Shown: positions 59,429 to 59,872 of the stretch, in pieces | How positions within the stretch are numbered: the stretch's first letter is position 1 | Layout: each line of letters opens with the position of its first letter | Origin: Flavobacterium sp. | GTDB lineage: Bacteria; Bacteroidota; Bacteroidia; Flavobacteriales; Flavobacteriaceae | Assembly (NCBI GenBank): GCA_030153045.1 | Contig: JASLID010000001.1 | Span: forward strand, 1 to 59,872 | Reading direction: 5' to 3' | Length of the DNA: 59,872 bases | The notes under the pieces: model-generated | Told to the model about the DNA's origin: nothing | What the model saw: only the letters and a program-made list of their open reading frames with translations | Database searches by the model: none | Translations under genes and position numbers: made by a program

Positions 59429-59872
59429 TTAGAACAACCCTTCTATCGAAAGGTAACGTTCTCCTGTGTCGTAATTAAAGGTTAAAACGTTGGCGCCATC
59501 GGGAATGGTTTCCAGTTTTTTGGCTACAGCCGATAAAGAAGCACCTGTTGAAATCCCTACTAGAATACCTTCTAGTTTGGCTATGTTTCGAGTGTTTTCA
59601 AAAGCTTCGTCTTTTCCTACCTGCACGATTTCATCAATCCATTCGTTGTTATAGATGGACGGTACGAATCCTGCACCAATTCCCTGCAATGGATGAGGAG
59701 AAGGAGAACCGCCGCTCAATACTGGCGACAATTCAGGCTCTACAGCTATAACTTTTAGCTTTGGAAATTTGGCCTTCAACACTTTTGCCAAACCTGTAAT
59801 GTGTCCTCCCGTTCCAACACCCGTTATTAAATAATCTAATCCTTCAGGAAAATCAGCGATAATTTCCTGAGC
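59429..59872 (-). CDS. cysK: Cysteine synthase, 5' part beyond window
   Basis: 147 residues of the C-terminal part, open to the window edge. It contains TGVGTGGHITGLAKVLK (the PLP phosphate glycine loop), VEPELSPVLSGGSPSPHPLQGIGAGFVPSIY and GISTGASLSAVAKK, ending TGERYLSIEGLF. These identify the O-acetylserine sulfhydrylase family; CysK is more likely than CysM given the HPLQGIGAGFVP motif. It makes cysteine from O-acetylserine and the sulfide produced by CysJI downstream. An 80-base gap, without a clear terminator, separates it from cobA. Confidence 0.9.
   Translation of the reverse strand, partial: AQEIIADFPEGLDYLITGVGTGGHITGLAKVLKAKFPKLKVIAVEPELSPVLSGGSPSPHPLQGIGAGFVPSIYNNEWIDEIVQVGKDEAFENTRNIAKLEGILVGISTGASLSAVAKKLETIPDGANVLTFNYDTGERYLSIEGLF

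Noticed and set aside
1..59872. Prophage, integrative element or defence island
   Set aside because: No integrase, transposase, phage structural, restriction, toxin-antitoxin or CRISPR gene was recognised; the only tRNA (38364-38437) has no flanking repeat or integrase.

Overview
The window looks like a chromosomal segment from a member of the Flavobacteriaceae, most likely Flavobacterium. It is AT-rich throughout and carries the type IX secretion gene porQ beside cmk and lon. It has many lipoproteins with short Bacteroidetes lipoboxes, an inverted-order FadB-type protein, a LETM1-related biofilm protein, and many upstream boxes of the Bacteroidetes form TAnnTTTG, several with a TTG about 19 bases upstream. 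I saw no prophage, IS element, CRISPR array, integrase or defence locus. The gene content is mostly conserved chromosomal material, and the interesting signals lie mainly in the regulatory DNA between genes.

Layout. 1-10.6 kb (mostly minus strand): the 5' part of rpsA, a degenerate dispersed repeat, a nucleoside permease, porQ-cmk, lon, a surface lipoprotein with three exact 101-residue repeats, an UMF1-type transporter and an M48 lipoprotein protease. 10.8-21.9 kb (plus): an alpha/beta hydrolase, two tandem msrB genes, a long-chain acyl-CoA synthetase, a proline-iminopeptidase-like lipoprotein, a small membrane protein, then a marR-led beta-oxidation operon (dehydrogenase/hydratase, thiolase, acyl-CoA dehydrogenase). 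21.9-27 kb: YihY/BrkB, a lipoprotein Cu/Zn superoxide dismutase, a YdeI-like protein, a LETM1-related protein and divergent dps/oxyR. 27-34.4 kb: two paralogous 65-residue proteins, mnmD with a CxxCH lipoprotein and a DUF4920 protein, ilvE, a MazG-like protein, an SRPBCC/GyrI-like protein, tcdA, a TatD hydrolase and a DUF1684 protein. 34.4-41.9 kb: an MFS transporter, a BlaI/M56 pair behind a cluster of dyads, a 47-residue basic protein, tRNA-Arg(ACG), a CHASE-PAS histidine kinase with a response regulator, and a pentapeptide repeat protein. 41.9-49.9 kb: a MacAB-like ABC exporter lacking an outer-membrane channel, ygiD, a CHRD lipoprotein, a TlpA/redoxin/rhodanese cluster, and a marR-nitroreductase-yceI operon behind two perfect operator dyads. 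49.9-59.9 kb (minus): a CWC cysteine-rich protein, metE under a cobalamin riboswitch, then a sulfur assimilation operon (cobA, cysJ, cysI, a DUF2490 protein, a siroheme-synthase/TSUP fusion) and the 3' part of cysK.

How it works together. The right end makes sulfide and cysteine and uses them: CobA and the CysG-like domain supply siroheme, CysJI reduces sulfite, CysK fixes sulfide, and MetE makes methionine when B12 is scarce. The fad operon and the acyl-CoA synthetase degrade fatty acids. OxyR, Dps, SodC, the two MsrB proteins and the MarR/nitroreductase unit form a scattered oxidative and electrophile stress repertoire. The strongest unexplained structure is a 17-nt inverted repeat that would fold the metE start codon into a long helix downstream of the cobalamin aptamer, a plausible translational expression platform.
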